From contig CAZVED010000002.1 in the NCBI GenBank assembly GCA_964626205.1, positions 78,230 through 142,229 on the forward strand: a stretch of 64,000 nucleotides of DNA, given 5' to 3'. This DNA comes from CAZVED01 sp964626205 (GTDB lineage Bacteria > Patescibacteriota > Patescibacteriia > SG8-24). Position 1 is the first letter of the stretch; each line of letters begins with the position of its first letter. The position numbers and the translations under genes are program-made. Below, in pieces: positions 26,294 through 34,263 of this stretch. The notes under the pieces were generated by a model. That model was not told the DNA's origin, did no database searches, and saw only the letters and a program-made list of their open reading frames with translations.

Positions 26294-26378
26294 GTCATTG
26301 CGAGGCCAAAGGCCGAAGCAATCCAGAACATGGACGGGATTGCTTCGAGCCGATGAGTACATCGACCCTCGCAATGAC
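26294..26378. repeat. Palindromic dispersed repeat, family A, copy 1 (murC-murB gap)
   Basis: Ends GTCATTGCGAGG and CCTCGCAATGAC form a 12-bp inverted pair. Inside, GAAGCAATCC and GGGATTGCTTC form a second pair. The element lies between two cotranscribed genes, so it would fold in the murC-murB mRNA. Confidence 0.85.
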
Positions 26379-26381
26379 ACG

Positions 26382-27788
26382 TTAAACGTCCTTCAACACA
26401 TGCCGCAACGAATCGATGTTCCCCGCGCCCATGAGCAAAATAAGGTCTCCGGGGCGCACCAACTCCTCGAGCATCGGCACCGCTTCCGCGACTGCTCCAA
26501 CGGCAGCAACGGTGCGCGCAACACCATGCATGGCATCACGAGCCTGCACGGCTTCCGCGAGGCGCGTCGACGAGACGTCGGCATCTTCGGCGATATCGCG
26601 TCCTGCGACGTCGTAGATTTCCGGCAGGATGACCGCCTCTGCTCCGTCGAACGCCGGGACGAATTCATCGAACAGCCGCTTCGTTCGGTTGCGGTGATGT
26701 GGCTGGAAGACGGCAATGACGCGGCTGCTGGGCGCAAACTCCTTGGCGCCAGCGATGGTCTCGCGCAGTCCCGTCGGGTGGTGCGCGTAGTCGGAAATGA
26801 CGATCGCGCCGTGCCACTCTCCGACCACCTCGAAACGCCGCCACAGGCCGGTGTAGTTGGAGAGCGCGACGGCAATGCTTTCACTGGCGGCACCGAGCTC
26901 GTGTGCGGCAGTCGCCGCCGCGAGCGCGTTGTACGCGTTGAACCGACCCGGCTTCCAGAGCGTGACAGGGACATGCATCGCCCCGGAGCCTGAATCGTGG
27001 TCGACGTAAAACGTCTGTCTCCATTCCTGTGCGATGAGCCGGCGCGCCACGTAATCCGCACGTGCATCGATGCCATACGTCACGAAACTCGTCTTCGGAA
27101 CAAGCTCGCTGAAGCTCACACGGTCGTCCGCGTTCAGGACCAGCTGCCCGTCCGGCGGCAAACGATCGACGTACGTCTGGAAGGTCTCGCGAATGTGCTC
27201 GATATCGCGGTAGAAATCCAAATGATCCTCTTCAATATTCGTCAGCACGATCATCTGCGGATGCAACTTGAGCATGTTCGCATGATGCTCGCAGGCCTCC
27301 ACGACGAGCAGGTCGCTGCCACCAACGCGGAGGTTCTTGAGCGGAAACTGCGGGACCTTGGTACCGACGATGACCGTCGGGTCGAACCCCGCCTCGATGA
27401 GGCACAACCCCAACATCGCGGTCGTGGTGCTCTTGCCGTTCGTACCCGACACCGCGATGGTGCGATACTCCTTGGAAAGCTCCGCAAGGCAGTCGACGTA
27501 CGTGAGCTGCGGAATGCCGCGTCGAGCGGCCTCGACCCGCTGTGGGTCGGTTTCCGGAACCGCATCGGAGTACACGAGCAGCTCCACGCCCTCCGGCACG
27601 AACGCCGCCTCCGAACCGATGGCGACCGCGATGCTCATGGCGCGGAGCTCGGCCGTCGCTTCGTTCTCCGCGAGGTCGGAGCCGGTGACCTGCATCCCCT
27701 TGTGCGCGAACAGCTTCGCCAACGCCGAAAGACCGATGCCGCCGGCACCGACCATATGAACGCGTGTGATTCCCTCAAGACGTCGCAT
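26382..27788 (-). CDS. murC: UDP-N-acetylmuramate--L-alanine ligase MurC
   Basis: 468 residues, ATP-dependent ligase that adds the first residue of the peptidoglycan stem peptide. The N-terminal Rossmann motif is VHMVGAGGIGLSALAKLF. The central P-loop is VSGTNGKSTTTAMLG, then VEACEHHANMLKLHPQMIVLTNIEEDHLD and WRRFEVVGEWHGAIVISDYAHHPTGLRETI. The ATG at 27788 gives MRRLEGITRVHMVGAGG. It lies 8 nt after a TATGCT -10 box (27797-27802) and has no Shine-Dalgarno site. First gene of murC-murB. Confidence 0.95.
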   Translation of the reverse strand: MRRLEGITRVHMVGAGGIGLSALAKLFAHKGMQVTGSDLAENEATAELRAMSIAVAIGSEAAFVPEGVELLVYSDAVPETDPQRVEAARRGIPQLTYVDCLAELSKEYRTIAVSGTNGKSTTTAMLGLCLIEAGFDPTVIVGTKVPQFPLKNLRVGGSDLLVVEACEHHANMLKLHPQMIVLTNIEEDHLDFYRDIEHIRETFQTYVDRLPPDGQLVLNADDRVSFSELVPKTSFVTYGIDARADYVARRLIAQEWRQTFYVDHDSGSGAMHVPVTLWKPGRFNAYNALAAATAAHELGAASESIAVALSNYTGLWRRFEVVGEWHGAIVISDYAHHPTGLRETIAGAKEFAPSSRVIAVFQPHHRNRTKRLFDEFVPAFDGAEAVILPEIYDVAGRDIAEDADVSSTRLAEAVQARDAMHGVARTVAAVGAVAEAVPMLEELVRPGDLILLMGAGNIDSLRHVLKDV

Positions 27789-27817
27789 ATGCCGGAAGCA
27801 TACCTTATGCGCGAGGA

Positions 27818-27849
27818 CAAAAAAAATCCCCGACAAGCTGTCGGGGATT
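27818..27849 (-). terminator. Terminator after the 28758 gene
   Basis: Perfect 11-bp stem AATCCCCGACA with its complement, AGC loop, then TTTTTTTT on the minus strand. It directly precedes the murC promoter. Confidence 0.9.
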
Positions 27850-27861
27850 ATGGGGGCGACG

Positions 27862-28758
27862 TCACGCCGTCGGCGAGTCCGGCGCATTGAGGAACTGCGC
27901 CACGACATCGCGACGTGCGACATCAGTGATGTGGGACAGGATCGTGCGGAACATGTCCGCGCGATCACGCGCAGACAACGGCTCTTCCGTCACGATACGA
28001 CCCTTTTCAAGATCGTGCGTGATGGTGATTCGCGACACCGCATGCGTCCGCATACGAGTGGCAAAGCGATGCAGCGCCGCCTCCGACATGACCGCGAACA
28101 TGTCCGCGTATCTCCGCATGTGATAGGTCGTGAATGCCGAGGAGGCATCCGACCCCGACGCCGCCGGATCCGAGAACATCCGCTCAGGAAACTTCGCCGA
28201 CGTCGCGGCGAGTGCCCAGAACGCGACGGTCTTCCGTGCGTCGATGGCCGAGGAAAGGAACGCCCCGCGGATGATGGACGTGGGCTGACGCTTGAGGTCG
28301 TTCCACGGATCGTCCGCTTCCATGTCTTCTGCCCACTCGAGGAACCGTTCTGGGAAGTCCGCGATGAGCCGGTCGATGACCTGTCCGAACTGCGAGATTT
28401 CCCGCTCCTGCACGTCCCGCGACCGCATGATGCAGTCCGGAATCGCACGAGCCATGCGCGTCATGAGATTGCTCCGCACCGGCCGCTCGATGGCGTCTAA
28501 GTGCTTCGCGATGATGTGCGCCGCGATATCGTACCCGCGATCGCCGAGACCGATCACTTCTTCGAAGAAGCGTGTCGCGGCGTGAGGCTTGTCCAAGCGC
28601 ATCTTGCGCGCCGGAACCGTTTCGCGCCCGTCATCCTGCGTGACCTCCTTCCAAGAAAACACGAGTGCTGTTTTGAACAACGAAACCAACTGGCGTTCCT
28701 CATCGGACACCGGCCGGAACTTGTCGTCATCATCAGAGGGGAACCGCGTCACTGGCAC
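27862..28758 (-). CDS. Uncharacterised protein with GTG start
   Basis: 298 residues, not recognised. Soluble and helical, with charged N-terminus (MPVTRFPSDDDDKFRPVSDEERQLVSLFKTALVFSWKEV). No metal or nucleotide motif seen. The GTG start is supported by GGAGG five bases upstream. Own promoter at 28804-28831 and a strong terminator make it a single-gene unit, like the other unplaced genes of this window. Confidence 0.65.
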   Translation of the reverse strand: MPVTRFPSDDDDKFRPVSDEERQLVSLFKTALVFSWKEVTQDDGRETVPARKMRLDKPHAATRFFEEVIGLGDRGYDIAAHIIAKHLDAIERPVRSNLMTRMARAIPDCIMRSRDVQEREISQFGQVIDRLIADFPERFLEWAEDMEADDPWNDLKRQPTSIIRGAFLSSAIDARKTVAFWALAATSAKFPERMFSDPAASGSDASSAFTTYHMRRYADMFAVMSEAALHRFATRMRTHAVSRITITHDLEKGRIVTEEPLSARDRADMFRTILSHITDVARRDVVAQFLNAPDSPTA

Positions 28759-28803
28759 CTCCGTGCTAAAGGCCTTGGTAACCGCCCATATGACGGTTAT
28801 TGG

Positions 28804-28831
28804 ACGATACTCCTGCCACCGGATTCTGCAA
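28804..28831 (-). promoter_or_regulatory. Promoter of the 28758 gene
   Basis: TTGCAG (28826-28831), 16-nt spacer, TATCGT (28804-28809) on the minus strand. A small AACCG...CGGTT hairpin (about 28779-28797) lies in the leader before the GGAGG site. Confidence 0.5.
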
Positions 28832-28883
28832 AGACGGTGCGCTCGTGTCTATCCCTTTGGTGCCAGGCACCGCCAAGGACGTC

Positions 28884-29606
28884 TCACTCCGGCTTCCGAC
28901 AAACCGTCACCAGGATCTCTCCGTTCCACCAATGGGCCGGTTTCCCCTGGCGCAGATAGCCATTCGATGCCACCTCGAAACCCGCGGCGCGGCAGTCCCG
29001 AGCGGCCTCACCTCTCGTATAGGCATGGTAATACCGGTCGACGCGCTCCGGACCGCTCTTCCAAGGCTTCAGCATATCGCCGAAGTCGTACCCTTGCCGA
29101 GTCGCCCATCGCCAAAGCATCCCGAGTGTCGTCGGATAGTAGTACCGTGGACGCCAAAGATCCCAACTCTCCATAATGAACGTCCCGCCTGGCTTGAGCA
29201 CGCGATACGCCTCCCGAATAGCCATGCGCCGATACTCCGTGGATGGCAGATGGTGAATGCTCGCCACCGCAATCACGAGGTCGAAGGCGTCATCGCCATA
29301 CGGCAATGTGCGGAGGTCCCCGACCGTGAACCGCACGAGCTCATCGCGCACCTTCTCCCGTGCGTATGCAATGAGCTTCTCGGAGCCATCGATGCCATCG
29401 TAGGCTATTGCCCGACCGGCTAACGCCTGATATGCTCTCCCATTGCCGCAGCCCATGTCGAGCACGGAACCGCCCGGCGGCACGTGGTCGGGGAACGTCA
29501 ACATTTCCGGCCACAGCGCATAGCGCGAGACGGAAAACGAATCAGCTATGCTGTCATAATCACGGCGGACCTTCTCGATAAGCGCGTCCGCAAACTCCTT
29601 CCGCAT
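28884..29606 (-). CDS. Trm9/ALKBH8-like SAM-dependent methyltransferase (possible tRNA U34 enzyme)
   Basis: 240 residues from the ATG at 29606. Class I methyltransferase: VLDMGCGNGRAYQAL (motif I), YDGIDGSEKLIAYARE (motif II), FTVGDLRTLPYGDDAFDLVIAVASIHHLPSTEYRRMAIREAYRVLKPGGTFIMESWD. The opening RRDYDSIADSFSVSRYALWPEML, the SIHHL element and the EAYRVLKPGG...SWD order resemble eukaryotic Trm9/ALKBH8, which methylates cm5U34 to mcm5U34. Its start codon shares CATG with the elp3 start on the other strand, so the neighbour is an enzyme that makes cm5U34. Generic UbiE-like methyltransferase remains possible. Confidence 0.65.
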   Translation of the reverse strand: MRKEFADALIEKVRRDYDSIADSFSVSRYALWPEMLTFPDHVPPGGSVLDMGCGNGRAYQALAGRAIAYDGIDGSEKLIAYAREKVRDELVRFTVGDLRTLPYGDDAFDLVIAVASIHHLPSTEYRRMAIREAYRVLKPGGTFIMESWDLWRPRYYYPTTLGMLWRWATRQGYDFGDMLKPWKSGPERVDRYYHAYTRGEAARDCRAAGFEVASNGYLRQGKPAHWWNGEILVTVCRKPE

Positions 29607-31245
29607 GTCGGTGTCTGGAAAAAAACTTTCGACTGCCATCATTGAAGCATCCTTGCGCGAGAAGATACAGAGCAAGGAAGCCTTCTTTGCGCGCTCGCGC
29701 GAGATTGCAAACAGCGAAAGCACGCTGATGCCGGCCATTCCCGCGCTCCGCGTCGCGTACGATGCCGTCATTGCCGCAGACCCCTCCAAACGCTCCCCTA
29801 TCCTCGAGCGCATCCTCAAGCGCCGCGAAGTGCGCTCGCTCTCCGGCGTCGCCATCATCACCGTCCTCACGAAGCCGTACCCATGTCCAGGTGCGTGCGT
29901 CTACTGCCCGACGGAAGCCATCATGCCGAAAAGCTACCTCTCCAACGAACCGGCGGCCATGCGCGCGCTGCTCAACAAGTTCGACCCGTGGCGGCAGGTG
30001 GAGACACGCCTCGACGCGCTCACGAAGAACGGCCACGCGGCGGACAAGATCGAACTCATCGTGAAGGGCGGCACCTGGTCCGCGTACGACTGGCGCTACC
30101 AGCAGTGGTTCATCAAGCGCTGCTTCGATGCCGCGAACGCGTTCAACGCCTCCGCTTCGGCGCGCTCGCGCACCGCGACGCTCGACGCCTCGCAGAAACG
30201 CAACGAGAAGGCCGGTCATCGCATCATCGGCCTCACGCTCGAGACGCGCCCGGACTGGATCACCCCACAAGAAATCACTCGCCTGCGCACGCTCGGCTGC
30301 ACGCGTGTGGAGCTCGGCGTGCAATCCATCGACGACGCCATCCTGGACGCCACCAAGCGCGGCCATGGCACTGCCGCGGTCGTGCGCGCGGCAAAGCTTC
30401 TCAAGGACGCGGGCTACAAGACCGACTTCCACATGATGCCCCAGCTCCCCGGCGCCACACCGGAATCCGACGGCAAAGAACTCGTCGAGATCTTCGAGAA
30501 CCCGAACTTCCGCCCGGACATGATCAAGATCTATCCGATGGTCGTCGTGGAGCTCGCGGAAATCTATGAGCAATGGAAACGTGGCGAGTATGTCCCCTAC
30601 TCCGACGAGGAGCTCATCGAGATGATCATCCAGGCGAAGACGCGCATCCCGCGCTACTGCCGCATCTCGCGCCTCATCCGCGACATCCCCTCCACGTCCA
30701 TCATGGCTGGCAACATGACGACCAACCTCCGCCAGGTCATCCAGGACCGCATGAAGGAACGCGGCCTGAAGTGCGCCTGCCTGCGCTGCCGCGAGATCGG
30801 CCGCGTCGGCACCGAGGATCCGTCGCTTATGCTTGAGAAGCCCGTCGCCTTCGACGATTCCTACGACGCATCCGGCGGCGAAGAGCACTTCCTGAGCTTC
30901 GAGGACGCGCATCGTCGCGGCGTCTACGCGTTCTGCCGCCTGCGCCTTCCTCCAAAAGAAACCAAGGGCGATATGCGCAAGGTCTGGGACGCGTACCCTG
31001 TGCTTCGCGGTGCCGCACTCATCCGCGAGCTGCACACGTACGGACGGCTCGTACCCATCGATGGAAAAGATCCGAACGCTTCGCAGCACAAAGGTCTCGG
31101 CAAGAAGCTCGTCCGCGAGGCCGAGCGCATCGCCAAAGCCGCCGGGTACAAAAAGGTCGCCGTCATCTCCGGCATCGGCGTGCGGGAGTACTACCGAAAG
31201 CTCGGATATCGGCTTCAAGGAACGTACATGGTGAAGACGCTGTAG
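29605..31245 (+). CDS. elp3: Elp3-family tRNA uridine-34 carboxymethyltransferase (radical SAM + GNAT)
   Basis: 546 residues. The N-terminal helical part (SKEAFFARSREIAN...RILKRREVRSLSGVAIITVLTKPYPCPGACVYCP) leads to the radical-SAM cluster CPGACVYC, then YLSNEPAAMRALLNKFDPW, ETRPDWIT, LGCTRVELGVQSIDD, GYKTDFHMMPQLPGATPESD, IKIYPMVVVE. A cysteine cluster CACLRCREIG precedes the GNAT domain (RELHTYGRLVPI...HKGLGKKLVREAERIAKAAGYKKVAVISGIGVREYYRKLGYRLQGTYM). Elp3 installs cm5 on wobble uridine from acetyl-CoA. No other Elongator subunit is expected in bacteria. Start uncertain: TTG at 29656 is an alternative that would avoid overlap with the divergent gene. Confidence 0.93.
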   Translation: MSVSGKKLSTAIIEASLREKIQSKEAFFARSREIANSESTLMPAIPALRVAYDAVIAADPSKRSPILERILKRREVRSLSGVAIITVLTKPYPCPGACVYCPTEAIMPKSYLSNEPAAMRALLNKFDPWRQVETRLDALTKNGHAADKIELIVKGGTWSAYDWRYQQWFIKRCFDAANAFNASASARSRTATLDASQKRNEKAGHRIIGLTLETRPDWITPQEITRLRTLGCTRVELGVQSIDDAILDATKRGHGTAAVVRAAKLLKDAGYKTDFHMMPQLPGATPESDGKELVEIFENPNFRPDMIKIYPMVVVELAEIYEQWKRGEYVPYSDEELIEMIIQAKTRIPRYCRISRLIRDIPSTSIMAGNMTTNLRQVIQDRMKERGLKCACLRCREIGRVGTEDPSLMLEKPVAFDDSYDASGGEEHFLSFEDAHRRGVYAFCRLRLPPKETKGDMRKVWDAYPVLRGAALIRELHTYGRLVPIDGKDPNASQHKGLGKKLVREAERIAKAAGYKKVAVISGIGVREYYRKLGYRLQGTYMVKTL

Positions 31246-31297
31246 CTTTTTCCTGCCCCATGCTACGGTGCTCACAGCTCCCCCAAGGAGGTCCATC

Positions 31298-31585
31298 ATG
31301 CTCATTGTCCATGTTTGGAACGAGCTCCCATTCCTCACGGTGCACGTGACCATCGCTCGCGACGACGCTGCCGGAAAGAAGATCATCCGCCTCGGCCTCA
31401 AGCAGGGCTCCATCGACGGCGTCGTCATGCACAATGAGACGCTCGCGCCGAAGCAGCGCTGCAAGGTGACGTTCCGTGAAGATGCCCCGGATATCGAAGT
31501 CCACGATGCGTCCGGCTTCGTTCTCGGCTATTCGGACCTCAGCGAGACCGAGAAGGTCTTCCGCATTCAAGGAGTCGTCCAATGA
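31298..31585 (+). CDS. Small uncharacterised protein, first of a two-gene operon
   Basis: 95 residues, MLIVHVWNELPFLTVHVTIARDDAAGKKIIRLGLKQG; strand-rich, no signal peptide. AAGGAGG at 31285-31291, 6 nt before the ATG, fixes the start. A TACGGT -10-like box lies at 31264-31269 without a good -35. Not recognised. Its stop overlaps the start of the next gene (ATGA), and both proteins are small, acidic and beta-rich, so they may form a complex (inference). Confidence 0.65.
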   Translation: MLIVHVWNELPFLTVHVTIARDDAAGKKIIRLGLKQGSIDGVVMHNETLAPKQRCKVTFREDAPDIEVHDASGFVLGYSDLSETEKVFRIQGVVQ

Positions 31586-31890
31586 CCGCACAGCTTTCCG
31601 CGCAACTCATCGTCATCCAGAACCGCCTCCCGGACTACATCATCGTCGTCTCGTTGAAAGAGCCGCAGCAGAAGCACTTCGTCGTGACCCTCTGCCGCGA
31701 ATCCCAGGCCGACCACGAGGAGGTCATCGAGGAATGGTTCCTGAAGAAAGGTCAGCATTGCATGCTGGAATTCGAAGATGACGAGGTTGTCACGCTCGAG
31801 GACCGGCTGAAGCTCTCGCTCGACTACGACTCCGCCGAAGAACACGGCACGACGTGCACCACCGTTTCCATCGCCGGATTCCAGAACTAG
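31582..31890 (+). CDS. Small uncharacterised protein, second of a two-gene operon
   Basis: 102 residues, MTAQLSAQLIVIQNRLPDYIIVVSLKEPQQKHFVVTLCRESQADHEEVIEEWFLKKGQHCMLEFEDDEVVTLEDRLKL. Overlaps the previous gene by 4 nt; its site AAGGAG lies 7 nt before the ATG inside that gene. No family recognised. Followed by a strong terminator. Confidence 0.65.
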   Translation: MTAQLSAQLIVIQNRLPDYIIVVSLKEPQQKHFVVTLCRESQADHEEVIEEWFLKKGQHCMLEFEDDEVVTLEDRLKLSLDYDSAEEHGTTCTTVSIAGFQN

Positions 31891-31894
31891 CTTT

Positions 31895-31918
31895 CCCGCG
31901 CTCCGGCGCGGGTTTTTT
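31895..31918 (+). terminator. Terminator of the two-gene operon
   Basis: Stem CCCGCGC/GCGCGGG with TCCG loop, then TTTTTT. Confidence 0.85.
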
Positions 31919-31926
31919 GTTAGATG

Positions 31927-32025
31927 TGTGTCATTGCGAGGGTAGGCGTACTCGCCTGCCCGAAGCAATCCCGTCCATGTTCGGGATTGCTTCGGGGTCG
32001 GATACGACCCACTCGCAATGACACA
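31927..32025. repeat. Palindromic dispersed repeat, family A, copy 2
   Basis: Ends TGTGTCATTGCGAG and CTCGCAATGACACA. Inner pair CGAAGCAATCCCG / CGGGATTGCTTCG. Smaller arms GGGTCG and CGACCC sit in the right half. It lies just before the glyA promoter. Confidence 0.85.
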
Positions 32026-32035
32026 AAGGAACCGA

Positions 32036-32064
32036 TTGCTCAGTACATATTTCCGGTGTACCAT
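32036..32064 (+). promoter_or_regulatory. Promoter of glyA-folD
   Basis: TTGCTC (32036-32041), 17-nt spacer, TACCAT (32059-32064). The ATG follows after 6 nt, so the mRNA would start at or near the ATG. Confidence 0.45.
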
Positions 32065-32070
32065 CACCCC

Positions 32071-33354
32071 ATGTCCATCGACCATCTCCGTACAACCGAC
32101 CCTGCCATTGCCGACGCTGTCGCGCGCGAAACCGCTCGCCAACGTGACGGTCTCGAACTCATCGCCTCCGAGAACATCGTCTCGCAGGCCGTCCTTGAGG
32201 CACTCGGAACGCCGCTCACCAACAAGTATTCCGAAGGCTACCCGGGCAAGCGGTACTACGGCGGTAACGAAGTTATCGACGTTATCGAGCAGACCGCCAT
32301 CGACCGCGCGAAGGCACTCTTCGGCGCGGAGCACGCCAACGTCCAGCCGCATGCCGGCTCCCCCGCGAACATGGCCGCGTACACTGCGCTCATGGAGTTC
32401 GGCGACACGCTCATGGCGATGGATCTCGCGCACGGCGGTCACCTCACGCACGGCAGCCCAGCAAGCTTCTCCGGCAAGGCGTACAAGGTCGTCTCCTACG
32501 GCGTACGGAAAGACACTGAGCGTATCGATATGGACGAGGTCCGTGCTGTCGCGCTCCGCGAACGCCCGAAGGTCATCGTTGCTGGTGCAACCGCATATCC
32601 GCGTAGCATCGACTTCGTTGCGTTCCGGAAGATCGCGGAAGAATGTGGCGCGTACCTCATGGTCGATATGGCGCATATTGCCGGGCTCGTCGCCGCAAAG
32701 GTCCACCCGGATCCGGTCCCACACGCGGACGTTGTCACCACGACCACACACAAGACGCTCCGCGGACCGCGCGGCGCCATGATCCTCTGCACGACCGCCG
32801 ACCGCCTCCGTCCGGACGACAAGAAGACGCTCGCACAACGCATCGACTCCGCCGTGTTTCCCGGCATGCAGGGCGGACCGTTGGAGCACGTCATCGCGGC
32901 CAAGGCCGTGGCGTTCCACGAAGCCGCACAGCCGACCTTCGTCGACTACCAACGACAGACGCTCGCAAACGCCGCAGCGCTTACCGAGACGCTTGCGGCA
33001 CACGGCCTCCGCATCGTCTCTGGCGGAACGGACAACCACCTCGTGCTCGTCGACCTCACCCCGTTCGGCATCGGCGGTAAGGCCGCAGAAGCCGCTCTTG
33101 AGCGCGTCGGCATCTCCGCGAACAAGAACATGATTCCGTTCGACGAGCGAAAACCAACGGACCCTTCCGGCCTCCGCTTGGGCACGCCATCCCTCACCAC
33201 GCGTGGCATGCGCGAAGACGACATCCGCTCGCTCGCGGTCACCATCGCCGCGGTGCTGCGGGACCACACGGACGAGACTGTCCTCCAGGACGCCGAACGT
33301 GTCGTCCACCAGCTCGCCGCTGCATTCCCTATCTATCCCGATCTTCCGTACTAA
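32071..33354 (+). CDS. glyA: Serine hydroxymethyltransferase
   Basis: 427 residues. PLP enzyme converting serine and tetrahydrofolate to glycine and 5,10-methylene-THF. Family blocks: LELIASENIVSQAVLEALGTPLTNKYSEGYPGKRYYGG, NVQPHAGSPANMAAY, LAHGGHLTHGSP, MVDMAHIAGLVAAKVHPDPVPHADVVTTTTHKTLRGPRGAMI (Schiff-base lysine after the threonine run), GTPSLTTRGM. Start at 32071 matches the family; no Shine-Dalgarno site. folD follows 2 nt after the stop, coupling supply and use of one-carbon units. Confidence 0.97.
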   Translation: MSIDHLRTTDPAIADAVARETARQRDGLELIASENIVSQAVLEALGTPLTNKYSEGYPGKRYYGGNEVIDVIEQTAIDRAKALFGAEHANVQPHAGSPANMAAYTALMEFGDTLMAMDLAHGGHLTHGSPASFSGKAYKVVSYGVRKDTERIDMDEVRAVALRERPKVIVAGATAYPRSIDFVAFRKIAEECGAYLMVDMAHIAGLVAAKVHPDPVPHADVVTTTTHKTLRGPRGAMILCTTADRLRPDDKKTLAQRIDSAVFPGMQGGPLEHVIAAKAVAFHEAAQPTFVDYQRQTLANAAALTETLAAHGLRIVSGGTDNHLVLVDLTPFGIGGKAAEAALERVGISANKNMIPFDERKPTDPSGLRLGTPSLTTRGMREDDIRSLAVTIAAVLRDHTDETVLQDAERVVHQLAAAFPIYPDLPY

Positions 33355-33356
33355 CT

Positions 33357-34169
33357 ATGTCCGCTCAGCGCATCGACGGAAAAAAGCTTGCCGCGGACAT
33401 ACGCATGAAAGTCGCGACTGATGTTGCGCTATTGGAGGTGTCTCCGGGGCTCGGTGTGGTCTTGGTCGGCGACGACGAGGCTTCCCACCTCTACGTGAAC
33501 CTCAAGGAAAAAGCCTGCGCGGACGCGGGTATCTGTTTCGAACGCCATCACCTCCCCGCCACCGCGACGCAGGAAGAAGTCCTCGCCGTCGTGCAGAAAC
33601 TCAACGCCCGCCCGGATATCGACGCCATCCTCGTGCAGCTCCCGCTCCCCGACCACATCGACGAAGACACGGTCATCATGGCCATGGACCCCGCAAAGGA
33701 CGTGGACGGCTTTCACCCCCGGACGACCGTCACTCCCGGTCTTGCCGCCGGCATTCTCACGCTTATCACGTCGACCAACGCGACACGCCCCGGCATGACC
33801 GCGCTCGTCATCGCCAACTCCGACGTCTTCTATCGCCCGCTCGCCAAGGCGCTCGTGGAAGCCGAATTCGCGCCGACGTTCCGTAAGCCTGATGCGCCAG
33901 ATTTGGAAGAAGCCGCGAAAGAATCCGACATCCTCATCGTCGCCGTCGGACGTGCCAGCTTCGTGGAACGTCGCATGGTCAAACCGGGCGCCATCATCAT
34001 CGATGTCGGCACCAACCGCGTGGATGGAAAAATTGTCGGCGATGTCGCGCTGGACGTCTGGGATATTGCAGGACACATCTCCCCGGTTCCCGGCGGCGTC
34101 GGCCCCATGACCGTCGCCATGCTGCTTGCGAACGTGCTCACACTTGCCGAACGGCGACACAGCCTCTAA
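33357..34169 (+). CDS. folD: Methylene-THF dehydrogenase/cyclohydrolase FolD with altered cofactor motifs
   Basis: 270 residues (family about 285). Substrate and cyclohydrolase residues are present: LYVNLKEKACADAGI (Tyr and catalytic Lys), ILVQLPLPDHID, DPAKDVDGFHP, and the C-terminal ISPVPGGVGPMTVAMLLANVL. The dehydrogenase side is unusual: the common P(C/A)TPxG is VTPGLAAG, and the GRSxxVGxP stretch that holds the NADP phosphate reads ANSDVFYRP. The cyclohydrolase step should therefore work, but cofactor choice or the dehydrogenase step is uncertain. Cotranscribed with glyA. Confidence 0.9.
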   Translation: MSAQRIDGKKLAADIRMKVATDVALLEVSPGLGVVLVGDDEASHLYVNLKEKACADAGICFERHHLPATATQEEVLAVVQKLNARPDIDAILVQLPLPDHIDEDTVIMAMDPAKDVDGFHPRTTVTPGLAAGILTLITSTNATRPGMTALVIANSDVFYRPLAKALVEAEFAPTFRKPDAPDLEEAAKESDILIVAVGRASFVERRMVKPGAIIIDVGTNRVDGKIVGDVALDVWDIAGHISPVPGGVGPMTVAMLLANVLTLAERRHSL

Positions 34170-34183
34170 GCCGACGACAACAC

Positions 34184-34216
34184 AAAACCGTCTGGGCGCA
34201 CGCACCGGACGGTTTT
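34184..34216 (+). terminator. Terminator of glyA-folD
   Basis: 12-bp stem AAAACCGTCTGG/CCGGACGGTTTT with one G-T pair, 9-nt loop, run of T. Confidence 0.85.
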
Positions 34217-34263
34217 TATGTAGGGCGCATGCCACTCTATCTGTCCCTACAGTGTCAGGCACC

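Noticed and set aside
29560..31464. 634-codon minus-strand open frame
   Set aside because: Antisense to elp3, which has all expected motifs.
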